From Chitinophagaceae bacterium (GTDB taxonomy: Bacteria; Bacteroidota; Bacteroidia; Chitinophagales; Chitinophagaceae), in NCBI GenBank assembly GCA_016720745.1, contig JADKKA010000022.1, positions 868,001 to 932,000 of the forward strand: a stretch of 64,000 bases of DNA, read 5' to 3'. This document shows, one piece after another, positions 43,636-52,580 of the stretch. A program made the position numbers and the translations under genes. The notes beneath the pieces are model-generated. The model ran no database searches. It had not been told where the DNA came from and worked only from the letters and a program-made list of their open reading frames with translations. How positions within the stretch are numbered: position 1 is the first letter of the stretch; each line of letters starts with the position of its first letter.

Positions 43636-44811
43636 ATGAAAAAGTATTTTCTGAAAAATGATGCCGGCGATCAGGAGGGACCCTTTAGTCCGGAGGAATT
43701 AATAACCAAAGGAATCGGACCAGATACAGCTGTTTGGTACGAAGGAATCGAAAACTGGACTACAGCTTCTCAGGTAGAAGAACTACAGTCAGCACTTGGC
43801 AACTTACCTGTTAGTCCTGTGACAGCAGAAACTTTCAGCTCCGACACATTACCCGTGGAAGAACCTGTCGTTATTCAGGCTGCATCAGTAGTTGAACCCG
43901 TTGTAGCTTCACCTGCCCCGGAACCAGTAGCACCTGTTGTTGCTACGCCTTCCCCGGAACCGGTAGCACCCGTTGTGGCTGCTGCTGCTCCTGTTGCAGC
44001 CATGGCAGCAAAAGCGGTTCGTACAAAAGGAAATCCCGTGATCACCTGGGTGCTTTCGTTACTGGTGCTGGGTGGAACCGGTTACTACGTGTACCAGGAT
44101 ATGGAAAAAAACAAAGACAGTAAAATGGTGACCGGCATGGATATCGGAACCAGCAGCGATACCACAATAGTTGAAAAGGAGGATCCAACGAATACTGATG
44201 TTGAAAAACAGGATCCGGGGATCACAACAGAGAATACTGATACAATAACCACAGCAGACAGCAAAGATCCGCTTGCTGAAACGGATAAATCTGTTAAGGA
44301 AAATCCGGCTGATGCAAATGTGAAAAAGGAAGAAGTGAAAAAGCCGGTAGTGCCGGTTGTCAATAAAAAAGAAGAAGAGAAAAAGAAACAATTAGCCGCA
44401 GAAGCAAAGAAAAAGGAAGAAGAAAAGAAAAAATTACTGGCCGCTCAGGCATTAGCTGCCAAAGAAATGGAAATGCGGAATGGCTGGGTCCGTTATGTAA
44501 CACTTGGGTCATTTACCACCGAAGGAGATGATAAAGTAAAACCATTCACCATTCCGGTATATAATGGATTTAACGTTGCCGTTGATAAAGTAACATTACG
44601 GGTGGATTACCTGAAGAAGGAAAAAATTGTCGGTTCAGAAACCCTGGTATTAGGCACGATCCCAGCGAAAAGCGGATCGAATATTCAGGCAACCGGTAAT
44701 AAAAAAGGGAAGAAGGCAAATGTTTATATAATCGGAGTCAATAGCCGTGCTCTCCATTTTTGTTATCCTTCAACCGGAGGCAAAGCCGGAGATCAGTATT
44801 ACTGTAACTAA
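43636..44811 (+). CDS. GYF_2 (DUF4339) domain membrane protein with Lys-rich stalk
   Basis: A 391-residue protein. The N-terminal GYF_2 domain (about 2-50) reads YFLKNDAGDQEGPFSPEEL and AVWYEGIENWTTASQVEEL. It is followed by a Pro/Val/Ala linker with a 12-residue repeat, one membrane helix (about 135-152, TWVLSLLVLGGTGYYVY), a long charged segment with KKEEEKKKQLAAEAKKKEEE likely to be coiled coil, and a C-terminal beta domain with WVRYVTLGSFTTEGDD. The GYF_2 domain is thought to bind peptides on the cytosolic side; the tail would lie outside. Function unknown. A terminator follows. Confidence 0.8.
   Translation: MKKYFLKNDAGDQEGPFSPEELITKGIGPDTAVWYEGIENWTTASQVEELQSALGNLPVSPVTAETFSSDTLPVEEPVVIQAASVVEPVVASPAPEPVAPVVATPSPEPVAPVVAAAAPVAAMAAKAVRTKGNPVITWVLSLLVLGGTGYYVYQDMEKNKDSKMVTGMDIGTSSDTTIVEKEDPTNTDVEKQDPGITTENTDTITTADSKDPLAETDKSVKENPADANVKKEEVKKPVVPVVNKKEEEKKKQLAAEAKKKEEEKKKLLAAQALAAKEMEMRNGWVRYVTLGSFTTEGDDKVKPFTIPVYNGFNVAVDKVTLRVDYLKKEKIVGSETLVLGTIPAKSGSNIQATGNKKGKKANVYIIGVNSRALHFCYPSTGGKAGDQYYCN
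43906..43977 (+). repeat. Two in-frame 36-base repeats coding Pro-Val-Ala linker
   Basis: Two consecutive 36-base units encode ASPAPEPVAPVV and ATPSPEPVAPVV within the GYF_2 protein. The linker can change length by whole units without a frameshift. Confidence 0.7.
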
Positions 44812-44834
44812 AATCTGGATAGAGAATGAATCTG

Positions 44835-44864
44835 ATTCGGCTGCATCGGCAGCCGAATTTTTTT
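44835..44864 (+). terminator. Rho-independent terminator of the GYF_2 gene
   Basis: ATTCGGCTGC and GCAGCCGAAT form a perfect 10-bp stem with an ATCG loop, followed by a run of T. The run also supplies the TAA stop of the convergent gene on the other strand. Confidence 0.92.
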
Positions 44865-45720
44865 ATGGGGTTCGCTGGGCAGTGCCGGGCTTCTCATAAA
44901 TAAACCGCACCATGGAGTTTTTCTGATCATCAGAAGTAAGGTAGAGCTGGTATCTTTTATCACCGGCATTCACAATCATCAGGGCCGTATTGGGAGGAAT
45001 GGATCCCAGGTTTTCACCTACCATGATCAGTTCCTGCTCCGGTTTCTTAAAATCAATCCGAAGGGTCATGGAAACCGGTTTGGTGGTAAGCCTTTTGCCG
45101 GTAACAACGGGCATCCCATTGGCGTAAACGGAAATCGTGTCTCCGTCAATTGTACCATTGTCGTAAAAATCAATCTGAATCAGACCCGTATCCACTTTAA
45201 TCTCTTTTACCAGTTCCACTTTCCTTTTGGTCAGTGCCGGAGGTAACTTGAACTCTGGTTTAAAAGTTGACTTCTCAAAACGGGTGAGCACCAGCGTCCC
45301 CGGATCACAGGCGGTTTTACCATCCGTTGCTTTACCCGTCCAGGAGCCCCGAAGCTGCTCTTCTGTAACCACATTACCGCCGCCTTTGTGAAAACTGAGT
45401 ACATAGCGTTTTACACAGGGTACACAATCTTCTCTGATTTTAAAAGTCACAATTCCGTTTTCCTGTATAATGATCTGGTTACTGTCTTTTTTGAAAGTGC
45501 CCTCAAAATTCTCCCTTACATAATTCAGCGAATCGGAAAAATGATAGGCCGTACCGGTAATTCTGGAGCCGGCCACCTGTAATTGCAATTCGATATTGTA
45601 TACCGGGAAACAACCCCCGGGGGCCATCACCAGCTTTCCTTTCCAGATACCATTGATATCCTGTGCCTGAATAAGGGTAGGGGAGAAGAGTAATAAGTAT
45701 AAAATGAAGCGATGGATCAT
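44863..45720 (-). CDS. Secreted protein, shares C-terminal domain with upstream paralog
   Basis: A 285-residue protein with a signal peptide (1-19, ...SPTLIQAQ). The N-terminal half starts DINGIWKGKLVMAPGGCFPVYNIELQ, a lipocalin-like barrel. The C-terminal half has IDFYDNGTIDGDTISVYANG, KRLTTKPVSMTLRIDF and NLGSIPPNTALMIVNAGDKRYQL, shared with the next minus-strand gene upstream. The combined form recurs in Bacteroidota, but function is unknown. Same strand, 84 bases after its paralog. Confidence 0.75.
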   Translation of the reverse strand: MIHRFILYLLLFSPTLIQAQDINGIWKGKLVMAPGGCFPVYNIELQLQVAGSRITGTAYHFSDSLNYVRENFEGTFKKDSNQIIIQENGIVTFKIREDCVPCVKRYVLSFHKGGGNVVTEEQLRGSWTGKATDGKTACDPGTLVLTRFEKSTFKPEFKLPPALTKRKVELVKEIKVDTGLIQIDFYDNGTIDGDTISVYANGMPVVTGKRLTTKPVSMTLRIDFKKPEQELIMVGENLGSIPPNTALMIVNAGDKRYQLYLTSDDQKNSMVRFIYEKPGTAQRTP

Positions 45721-45804
45721 GTATTGGCCGGAAAAATAAAATAAATAATCATGCAGGGCTTAAATATTTGTCACACGGCCACGGGAATACAGCAACGGTT
45801 AATT

Positions 45805-46917
45805 TTACTCCGGTTTTTTGTATTTAAACCTCACAACAGCGTTTTTCTGTTCAGTAGACGTAATACGCACATCAAAACGTTGCTCACCGGCTTCTACCAC
45901 CATTAAAGAAGTATTGGGAGGGATCGTGCCCAGGTTTTCGGCCACCATGGTCAGCTCATGTTCACCATCATCATCGCTCATGGGAATGGTCACCACCAGC
46001 GGGGTAGTGGTCAGTCTTTTTGAGGCCAGCACCAGTTTATTATCCAGGAATACGGAGATCGTATCACCGTCAATTTCCCCGTTATCGTAGAGTTTTACGG
46101 TTACTACCGGCACACTAACGGTAAAGACTTTAACCAGTTCATTGGTCCGGTTCTTAATGACCGGCGGGGCGGGAATCACCACTTTGGGTTTGGGCTTTAC
46201 AATGGGTTCCGTTATGATTTTACGGGTGGTATCCTTTTTTTCAACCGGAGGAATCACCGGTTTGGTTACCGGCTTGGTAACAACAGGTGGCGGATTATTG
46301 GGTTTGGGATTATTGGGCACCACAGGTTTTGTAACAGGCTTGGTAATGGGAGGATTGACCTTAAGGGTATCCTTTTTAGGAGGGGGAGGCTGATTGACGA
46401 TTACCTGACGGGCCTTGATCTTATTTTTTAAAAATGGTTCCACATAAAAATCGGTCGTATTCACTTTCCGGAGAAAGACCTTCCCGTTTCCACAATCGCC
46501 CCATCTTCCGCCCGATGGAGAGCTGTACTTGCTTTCATATTTACCCAGGTAGGTTCCTTCGAGGTATTCTTCCTTTCCGGAGCGGGAATAACTGAGATTA
46601 TAATTCATGATACAGGTGCCACCACCCAGACTGCTTTTTACTTCAACCGTTTTGATTTCCCGGATCCTGAAAGAAGAGGAATTCCGGACGAAATTGCCGG
46701 TCATGGTAGCTTTACCGTAAAAGCGCACATCCAGATAAGAATAAGAGACTCCCGTGGCCGCAGCATTGCCATTTTGCAGCACCTGGAATTCCAGTTTATA
46801 ATAGTCTCCTGTTTCGGTAATAAAATAGCCCTTCCAGATCCCGGTTACATCCTGGGCCGGAACTAAAAAAGAGAAAGACAACAGCAAAGAAAAGGACAAG
46901 GCAAATTTTCTGAACAT
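45805..46917 (-). CDS. Secreted protein with Pro/Lys-rich linker, paralog of downstream gene
   Basis: A 370-residue protein with a signal peptide (1-21, ...FSFLVPAQ). The N-terminal part, DVTGIWKGYFITETGDYYKLEFQ, matches its neighbour. A long linker (about 190-260) of PPPPKK, ITKPVTKPVVPNN and VVTKPVTKPVIPP units separates it from the shared C-terminal domain, VKLYDNGEIDGDTISVFLDN and NLGTIPPNTSLMVVEAGEQRF. The extra linker explains most of the length difference. Likely surface or periplasmic; function unknown. Confidence 0.75.
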   Translation of the reverse strand: MFRKFALSFSLLLSFSFLVPAQDVTGIWKGYFITETGDYYKLEFQVLQNGNAAATGVSYSYLDVRFYGKATMTGNFVRNSSSFRIREIKTVEVKSSLGGGTCIMNYNLSYSRSGKEEYLEGTYLGKYESKYSSPSGGRWGDCGNGKVFLRKVNTTDFYVEPFLKNKIKARQVIVNQPPPPKKDTLKVNPPITKPVTKPVVPNNPKPNNPPPVVTKPVTKPVIPPVEKKDTTRKIITEPIVKPKPKVVIPAPPVIKNRTNELVKVFTVSVPVVTVKLYDNGEIDGDTISVFLDNKLVLASKRLTTTPLVVTIPMSDDDGEHELTMVAENLGTIPPNTSLMVVEAGEQRFDVRITSTEQKNAVVRFKYKKPE

Positions 46918-46990
46918 AATCCACCTGATAACAGGGTCAAAACTAACGAATAAGTTCGTACGGGAAGATGGAACTCCGGCAATAGTTTGT

Positions 46991-46998
46991 TAATTTTG
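46991..46998 (+). promoter_or_regulatory. Possible -7 box of thrS
   Basis: TAATTTTG fits TAnnTTTG, 31 bases before the thrS ATG. No standard -33 TTG is visible, but the spacing to the start is reasonable. Confidence 0.45.
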
Positions 46999-47029
46999 CC
47001 CTCCTGAAATCAAGCAGGAAAAACAGATT

Positions 47030-48964
47030 ATGATCAAGATTACACTTCCGGACGGTGCAGTAAGAGAATACGAAAACGGTACAACAGCGTTGGGCGTGGC
47101 CAAATCCATTTCCGAGGGACTGGCACGTAAAGTATTGGCCGCAGAAATCAATGGACAGGTTTGGGACGCCACCCGACCCATTCAGCAGGATGCTTCCTTA
47201 AAATTGCTGACCTGGAATGATACGGAAGGAAAAAATACTTTCTGGCACTCTTCCGCCCACCTGATGGCTGAAGCAGTGGAAGCCCTTTTTCCCGGCGTAA
47301 AGTTCTGGGTAGGACCTCCCGTTGAAAATGGCTTTTATTATGATATGGACCTGGGTGATCGCAAAATGAGCGAGGAGGACCTGTTGGCACTGGAGAAAAA
47401 AATGAATGAACTCGCCAAAAAGAACAGCGACTATATCCGCAAAGAAATACCCAAGGCGGAAGCACTGCAGTATTTTACAGAGAAAGGCGATGAGTATAAG
47501 CTGGATCTGCTGAGTAACCTCAGCGATGGAGAAATTACATTTTATACACAAGGCGAATTCACCGATCTCTGCCGCGGACCCCATATTCCCAATACCGGTT
47601 TTATCAAAGCCATCAAGCTGATGAGTATTGCCGGGGCTTACTGGAAAGGTGATGAAAAAAATAAAATGCTGACCCGGGTATACGGCGTGACTTATCCTTC
47701 TCAGAAAGAACTGGATGAGTACCTGCTGATGCTGGAAGAAGCTAAAAAAAGAGATCACCGGAAACTGGGCAAAGAGCTGGGTATTTACACCATGGATGAC
47801 CAGGTGGGACCGGGGCTGATTTTATGGATGCCCAATGGTACTGTGATCATTGAGGAACTGGAGAAACTGGCCAAGGAAACCGAATTACAGGCTGGTTATA
47901 AAAGAGTGGTGACACCGCATATTGCCAAGGAAAGCATGTACCTCACCAGTGGTCACCTGCCTTATTATGCAGACAGTATGTTTCCTCCCATGGAAATGGA
48001 TGGGGAGAAGTATTACCTGAAAGCAATGAACTGTCCGCACCACCATAAAATTTATGATGCGGAACCCAAAAGCTATAAGGATTTGCCATACCGCCTGGCA
48101 GAATATGGTACCTGTTACCGCTATGAACAAAGCGGAGAATTGTTTGGGCTGATGCGGGTACGTTGCCTGCACATGAATGATGCCCATATTTACTGTACCA
48201 AGGAGCAATTTGCACAGGAATTCAGGGCCGTTAATGATATGTACCTGAAGTATTTCAAAATTTTCGGGATTGAAAAATATGTAATGCGGTTGTCATTACA
48301 TGATCCCGAAAAGCTGGGACAGAAATACGTGAATGAACCAGAATTATGGAATGAGACCGAAGAACTGGTCAGGAATGTACTGGTTGAAACAGGTGTACCC
48401 TTTGTGGAAGTAAAAGGAGAAGGGGCCTTCTATGGTCCGAAGATCGATGTGCAGATTTGGAGTGCCATTGGTCGGGAGTTCACCCTTGCCACCAACCAGG
48501 TGGATTTTGCGCAGAGCCGCAGTTTCAAACTTTCATTTACCAACCAGCAGAATGAACCGGAAGTACCCCTGATCATTCACCGGGCACCCCTGGGAACCCA
48601 CGAACGTTTTATCGGATTCCTGCTGGAACATTATGCAGGCAAATTCCCGTTATGGCTGGCACCGGTACAGGTTAAAGTATTGCCGATCAGTGATAAATTC
48701 ATAGACTATGCAAAGACTGTTTCTGATACGCTGAAAAAAGCTGATATTCGTTGTGAAGTGGATGACCGGAATGAAAAAATCGGCAAGAAAATCAGGGATA
48801 CTGAATTAATGCGAGTACCTTACATGCTGGTAGTAGGAGAGAAGGAAATGAATGAAGGAAAAGTAGCCGTACGCAGGCAGGGAAAGGGAGATATGGGAGT
48901 GAAGTCAGTAGAAGAATTCCTGCAGGATGCGGTTTCCGAAATCAAAGAAAGAAGAGCAGACTAG
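47030..48964 (+). CDS. thrS: Threonyl-tRNA synthetase
   Basis: A 644-residue cytosolic class II synthetase that charges tRNA-Thr. An N-terminal TGS domain (1-60) is followed by the editing domain (HSSAHLMAEAVEALFPGVKFW) and the catalytic core: KAMNCPHHHKIY with zinc ligand Cys335, RLAEYGTCYRYEQSGELFGLMRVRCLHMNDAHIYC, and IHRAPLGTHERFIGFLLEHYAG, then an anticodon-binding domain (about 545-644). Length equals the E. coli enzyme within a few residues. It is followed 90 bases later by infC, the conserved order. Confidence 0.98.
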   Translation: MIKITLPDGAVREYENGTTALGVAKSISEGLARKVLAAEINGQVWDATRPIQQDASLKLLTWNDTEGKNTFWHSSAHLMAEAVEALFPGVKFWVGPPVENGFYYDMDLGDRKMSEEDLLALEKKMNELAKKNSDYIRKEIPKAEALQYFTEKGDEYKLDLLSNLSDGEITFYTQGEFTDLCRGPHIPNTGFIKAIKLMSIAGAYWKGDEKNKMLTRVYGVTYPSQKELDEYLLMLEEAKKRDHRKLGKELGIYTMDDQVGPGLILWMPNGTVIIEELEKLAKETELQAGYKRVVTPHIAKESMYLTSGHLPYYADSMFPPMEMDGEKYYLKAMNCPHHHKIYDAEPKSYKDLPYRLAEYGTCYRYEQSGELFGLMRVRCLHMNDAHIYCTKEQFAQEFRAVNDMYLKYFKIFGIEKYVMRLSLHDPEKLGQKYVNEPELWNETEELVRNVLVETGVPFVEVKGEGAFYGPKIDVQIWSAIGREFTLATNQVDFAQSRSFKLSFTNQQNEPEVPLIIHRAPLGTHERFIGFLLEHYAGKFPLWLAPVQVKVLPISDKFIDYAKTVSDTLKKADIRCEVDDRNEKIGKKIRDTELMRVPYMLVVGEKEMNEGKVAVRRQGKGDMGVKSVEEFLQDAVSEIKERRAD

Positions 48965-49054
48965 TTTTTTATCAGTTGCCCCGATTCCTGAGTAGGGAGC
49001 AATCATCATAAGACAAATCAATGCCCGTCAGGAAGGGCTCACTAAAATTATTCA

Positions 49055-49693
49055 ATGGCAGTACCACAAAAACCCGGAGGCGGGTTCAGCAGGCCACCAG
49101 GCCAGGGCGGTTTCAGACCCGGTGGTGGCGGATTTAACAAAGGCGGTTTTAATAGAAATAAATTCGGACCGCGCAAAGAAGCAGAACACCGCATTAATCA
49201 CTTTATCCGGGTGCCACAGGTCCGGTTAGTGGGCGACAATGTGGAAGTTGGAATTTATGATACCCCTGATGCGATGAAAATGGCACAGGAACAGGGTCTT
49301 GACCTGGTAGAAATTTCCCCCACCGTTGATCCCCCCGTTTGTAAAATCATCGATTACAACAAATTCCTCTACGACAAAAAGAAGAAGGAAAAAGAAATGA
49401 AGGCCAAGAGCAAGGTCTCTGAAGTAAAAGAGATTCGCTTTACGCCTAATACCGATGATCATGATTTTGATTTCAAAGCCAAACATGCCGAAGGCTTTCT
49501 GAAAGATGGTAATAAGGTGAAAGCCTATGTGCAGTTCAAGGGACGTGCTATCCAGTTTCAGGACAGAGGACAACTCCTGTTGCTGAAATTTGCCGAGCGA
49601 CTGGCAGAAGTAGGTATTCTTGAAAATATGCCGAAGATGGAAGGCCGGAGAATGCTGGCGATGTTCGCTCCCAAGGGAAAAAAGAAAGCATGA
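49055..49693 (+). CDS. infC: Translation initiation factor IF-3 with Gly-rich N-terminal extension
   Basis: A 212-residue IF-3, longer than the E. coli protein (180) because of a Gly/Pro/Asn-rich N-terminus (residues 7-38, GGGFSRPPGQGGFRPGGGGF). The core starts at HRINHFIRVPQVRLVGDN and continues DLVEISPTVDPPVCKIIDYNKF, VKEIRFTPNTDDHDFDFK and FKGRAIQFQDRGQLLLLKF, all standard. It binds the 30S subunit and checks the start codon. It begins with ATG, unlike enterobacterial infC with AUU, so that type of autoregulation is unlikely. A strong terminator separates it from the rpmI/rplT genes. Confidence 0.97.
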   Translation: MAVPQKPGGGFSRPPGQGGFRPGGGGFNKGGFNRNKFGPRKEAEHRINHFIRVPQVRLVGDNVEVGIYDTPDAMKMAQEQGLDLVEISPTVDPPVCKIIDYNKFLYDKKKKEKEMKAKSKVSEVKEIRFTPNTDDHDFDFKAKHAEGFLKDGNKVKAYVQFKGRAIQFQDRGQLLLLKFAERLAEVGILENMPKMEGRRMLAMFAPKGKKKA

Positions 49694-49714
49694 TTCGCCG
49701 AACAATAAAAGATC

Positions 49715-49739
49715 AAAACCCGCCCTGGCGGGTTTTTTT
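49715..49739 (+). terminator. Rho-independent terminator after infC
   Basis: AAAACCCGC and GCGGGTTTT form a perfect 9-bp stem with a CCTG loop and the T-run continues to seven T. It starts 22 bases after the infC stop and closes the thrS-infC unit. Confidence 0.9.
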
Positions 49740-49852
49740 ATTACCTGTTGATGGCTTTTGGCTGCCGTTTGTACAAAAAAGCAAACAAGCCAATATTAAA
49801 TCAGTCCAATCCGTATCTTGAGCCAAATATTTACAGGCAAAACACCATATCT

Positions 49853-52369
49853 ATGCAAAGAATTTCTCTTTCCATTTTAAGCTTGTTTTTACTGGTTGTT
49901 ACGGTACAGGGACAACGCCCTGATAGTACCCGTCGCTTACCTGGCGGCCCCGGTGGAGGCAATGGCAGCGGACCTAAACCATACCGCGAAGTAATTACTT
50001 CAAAGGCGGTATCAGACCAGGGACTGTTTACTGTTCACAAACTGGATGATAAATATCTTGTGGAAATACCTGACTCCCTGCTTGGCCGAGAACTGCTGGT
50101 GGTGAATCGTATTTCTAAAGCGTCTGCCGGTATGCGTTCACAGGGTAGTTTTTTCGGATATGGCGGTGATCAGATCGGTCAGAATGTAATCCGTTTTGAA
50201 CGCGGACCCAATAATAAAGTGTTTCTCCGGAGTATCTCTTTTGCTGAATATGCCAAGGATTCCAGTTCCCCGATGTTTACTGCCGTCACCAACTCCAATG
50301 TGCAACAGATTGCTGCAGCATTTGACCTGAAATCACTGGGAAAAGATTCCAGTGGGGCGGTGATAGACATGACAGAGTATTTTAACGGAGATAATGATAT
50401 CCTGTTTTTTGGTCCCGGTGCGAAAGGAGCCCTTCGTTTGGGGGGATTACAGCCGGATAAATCATATATCAACAGTGTCCGCTCATTCCCCATTAATGTG
50501 GAATTGAAGACGGTTAAAACTTACAGCAGGGCTGCCGCCATCGCAACCGGGACAACGGGTATAGCAGTTTCTTCGGGTAACATGACCATGGAACTGAACA
50601 GTTCCATCGTACTGCTCCCCAAAGTACCAATGCAGGCCAGGTATTATGATCCAAGGGTTGGATATTTCTATGTTGGGTATAATGATTTTGACATCAACCC
50701 GCAGGGGGTAAAACAAATCAATATTGTGAAACGCTGGAAACTGGAACCCAAGGCCGGTGACTGGGAAAAATATATGCGTGGAGAACTGGTGGAACCTCAA
50801 AAGCCCATCATCTTTTACATTGATCCCGCCACTCCTAAAAAATGGATTCCTTATCTGATTCAAGGTGTGAATGACTGGCAGGTTTGTTTCGAGAAAGCCG
50901 GTTTCAAAAACGCTATCATGGCTAAAATGGCTCCTACCTGGGAGGAAGACAGTACCTGGAGCCTGGATGATGCAAGGAATTCAGCCATCGTTTATAAGCC
51001 TTCCGATATTCCCAACGCCAGCGGCCCCAGTATTTCCGATCCCCGCAGTGGCGAAATCATGGAAAGCCATATCAACTGGTACCATAATGTAATGGCACTG
51101 GTTCGTGACTGGTATTTTGTACAATGTTCACCCGTGGATCCCCGGGCACGTAAACTGGTATTCGATGATCAGCTGATGGGACGACTGATCCGTTTTGTAT
51201 CCTCACATGAAGTGGGACATACCCTCGGTCTTCGTCATAATTATGGATCCAGTTCATCTGTACCGGTCGAAAACCTGCGGAATAAAGCATGGCTGGAGGC
51301 CAATGGACATACACCTTCCATTATGGACTATGCCCGTTTTAATTATGTAGCACAGCCAGAGGATAATATTCCGGAAGAAGGACTGATGGCCAGGATCGGG
51401 GATTATGATAAATGGGCCATTGAATGGGGCTATAAGATTTTCCCTCAATACACTTCTCCCGAGGCGGAAGAAGGCCACCTGAACCGTTGGGTGATCGACA
51501 GATTGAAAGATAAAAGACTTTGGTTTGGCACCGAATCCAATCCCGATGATCCTCGCAGCCAAAGTGAGCAAATAGGAGATGACCCAATGAAAGCAGGTGT
51601 ATACGGTATCAAAAACCTCCAGCGTATCATCCCCAACCTGATCGAATGGACCCGGGCTTCGAATGAAGATTTTACCAGTCTGAAAGATATGTATTCAGCA
51701 GTCGCCGGACAGTTCCGTTTATACAATGGACATGTTGCCAAATTTGTTGGTGGTATCATGGAAACCCCCAAAACACAGGAACAGACCGGGCCTGTCTATG
51801 AAATCGTACCAGAACAAAAACAAAAAGAAGCAGTTGATTTCCTGAACAAGAATCTTTTCACTACACCATCCTGGCTGATCAATCAGGATATTTTTGATAA
51901 AACCGGGGAGACCGGAACCAGGGTGATTGGGAATTTGCAGGATAATGCACTGAGCAGACTGTTAAGTAGTCGCACTTTAGGCAAACTCCTGGATGCTGAA
52001 GCAGTGAACGGAAACAATGCCTACCAGGTGACAGAATTACTGGCTGATTTGAAAAAAGGAATCTGGTCAGAACTGGCTGCCCGCAAACCGGTAGATATTT
52101 ACAGGCGCAACCTGCAAAAATCTTATGTAAGCACTATTATTGGTCTGATCGCTGCTAGTTCAGCACCTATTACCAGCGGAACTTTTACCATCAGCATTGG
52201 TGGCGGGCTTTCCGATAAGTCGGATGTCAAAAGTATTATCCTGGCTCATTTGGCCGCTTTACGAGCAGAGATTAATGCCGGGGCAAATGGTATTCCCGAT
52301 CCGATGACAAAGTATCATTTACAAGATCTTTCTAAAAGAATTGATAAAGCATTGAATCCAAAGGATTAA
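49853..52369 (+). CDS. Secreted zinc-dependent metalloprotease (DUF5117/DUF4953 type)
   Basis: Start at ATG 49853 gives a signal peptide (1-19, ...LLVVTVQGQ) and 838 residues; an in-frame ATG at 49748 would add 35 residues ahead of it. The zinc site is SSHEVGHTLGLRHNYGSS (His452, Glu453, His456, His462). The flanking layout, RPGGPGG-like N-terminus, YRVLEVPDSLLGRELLVVNR-like strands and the C-terminal helical domain, fits a Bacteroidota family with DUF5118, DUF5117 and DUF4953 domains. Likely an extracytoplasmic peptidase. It sits between infC and rpmI, flanked by terminators on both sides, so it is its own unit. Confidence 0.9.
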   Translation: MQRISLSILSLFLLVVTVQGQRPDSTRRLPGGPGGGNGSGPKPYREVITSKAVSDQGLFTVHKLDDKYLVEIPDSLLGRELLVVNRISKASAGMRSQGSFFGYGGDQIGQNVIRFERGPNNKVFLRSISFAEYAKDSSSPMFTAVTNSNVQQIAAAFDLKSLGKDSSGAVIDMTEYFNGDNDILFFGPGAKGALRLGGLQPDKSYINSVRSFPINVELKTVKTYSRAAAIATGTTGIAVSSGNMTMELNSSIVLLPKVPMQARYYDPRVGYFYVGYNDFDINPQGVKQINIVKRWKLEPKAGDWEKYMRGELVEPQKPIIFYIDPATPKKWIPYLIQGVNDWQVCFEKAGFKNAIMAKMAPTWEEDSTWSLDDARNSAIVYKPSDIPNASGPSISDPRSGEIMESHINWYHNVMALVRDWYFVQCSPVDPRARKLVFDDQLMGRLIRFVSSHEVGHTLGLRHNYGSSSSVPVENLRNKAWLEANGHTPSIMDYARFNYVAQPEDNIPEEGLMARIGDYDKWAIEWGYKIFPQYTSPEAEEGHLNRWVIDRLKDKRLWFGTESNPDDPRSQSEQIGDDPMKAGVYGIKNLQRIIPNLIEWTRASNEDFTSLKDMYSAVAGQFRLYNGHVAKFVGGIMETPKTQEQTGPVYEIVPEQKQKEAVDFLNKNLFTTPSWLINQDIFDKTGETGTRVIGNLQDNALSRLLSSRTLGKLLDAEAVNGNNAYQVTELLADLKKGIWSELAARKPVDIYRRNLQKSYVSTIIGLIAASSAPITSGTFTISIGGGLSDKSDVKSIILAHLAALRAEINAGANGIPDPMTKYHLQDLSKRIDKALNPKD

Positions 52370-52401
52370 AAAGCTTTTATTTCTAATAAATTGTAATAAA
52401 G

Positions 52402-52426
52402 GCGGGTTTCAAAAACCCGCTTTTTT
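52402..52426 (+). terminator. Rho-independent terminator of the metalloprotease gene
   Basis: GCGGGTTT and AAACCCGC form a perfect 8-bp stem with a CAA loop, followed by six T. Confidence 0.9.
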
Positions 52427-52439
52427 CTTGTAATTCGGC

Positions 52440-52470
52440 TTGGCCTCTTGTAGCAAAATGGCTATCTTTG
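52440..52470 (+). promoter_or_regulatory. Promoter of rpmI-rplT
   Basis: TTG (52440-52442) and TATCTTTG (52463-52470) lie 20 bases apart, fitting the Bacteroidota -33 TTG / -7 TAnnTTTG pattern. Transcription would begin at the foot of the first leader hairpin. Confidence 0.65.
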
Positions 52471-52474
52471 CACC

Positions 52475-52553
52475 CCGTTGAAAAACGGAGCCCCGCGCTG
52501 CGGGACTATTTCCTGAAGAGGTTCGATAAAGGTCCCCCGGTGGGGAATGCCTC
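52475..52553 (+). promoter_or_regulatory. Structured leader of rpmI-rplT, candidate L20 autoregulatory element
   Basis: Three hairpins follow one another: CCGTT-GAAA-AACGG (52475-52488), CCCGC-GCT-GCGGG (52492-52504) and GAGG...CCTC (52518-52553) enclosing CCCC-GGT-GGGG. GGGAC (52502-52506) can also pair with GTCCC (52532-52536), giving a pseudoknot option. Position ahead of L35 and L20 genes and this folding suggest feedback by L20, as known in other phyla; a leader RNA called Bacteroidales-1 is also known before L20 genes. Identity with either is not shown. Confidence 0.55.
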
Positions 52554-52580
52554 AAGGGTGAACAATTAATACTGGGTAAC

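Noticed and set aside
45818..46393. Gly/Thr/Val-rich plus-strand frames
   Set aside because: They are the complement of the Pro/Lys-rich linker of the paralogous secreted protein.
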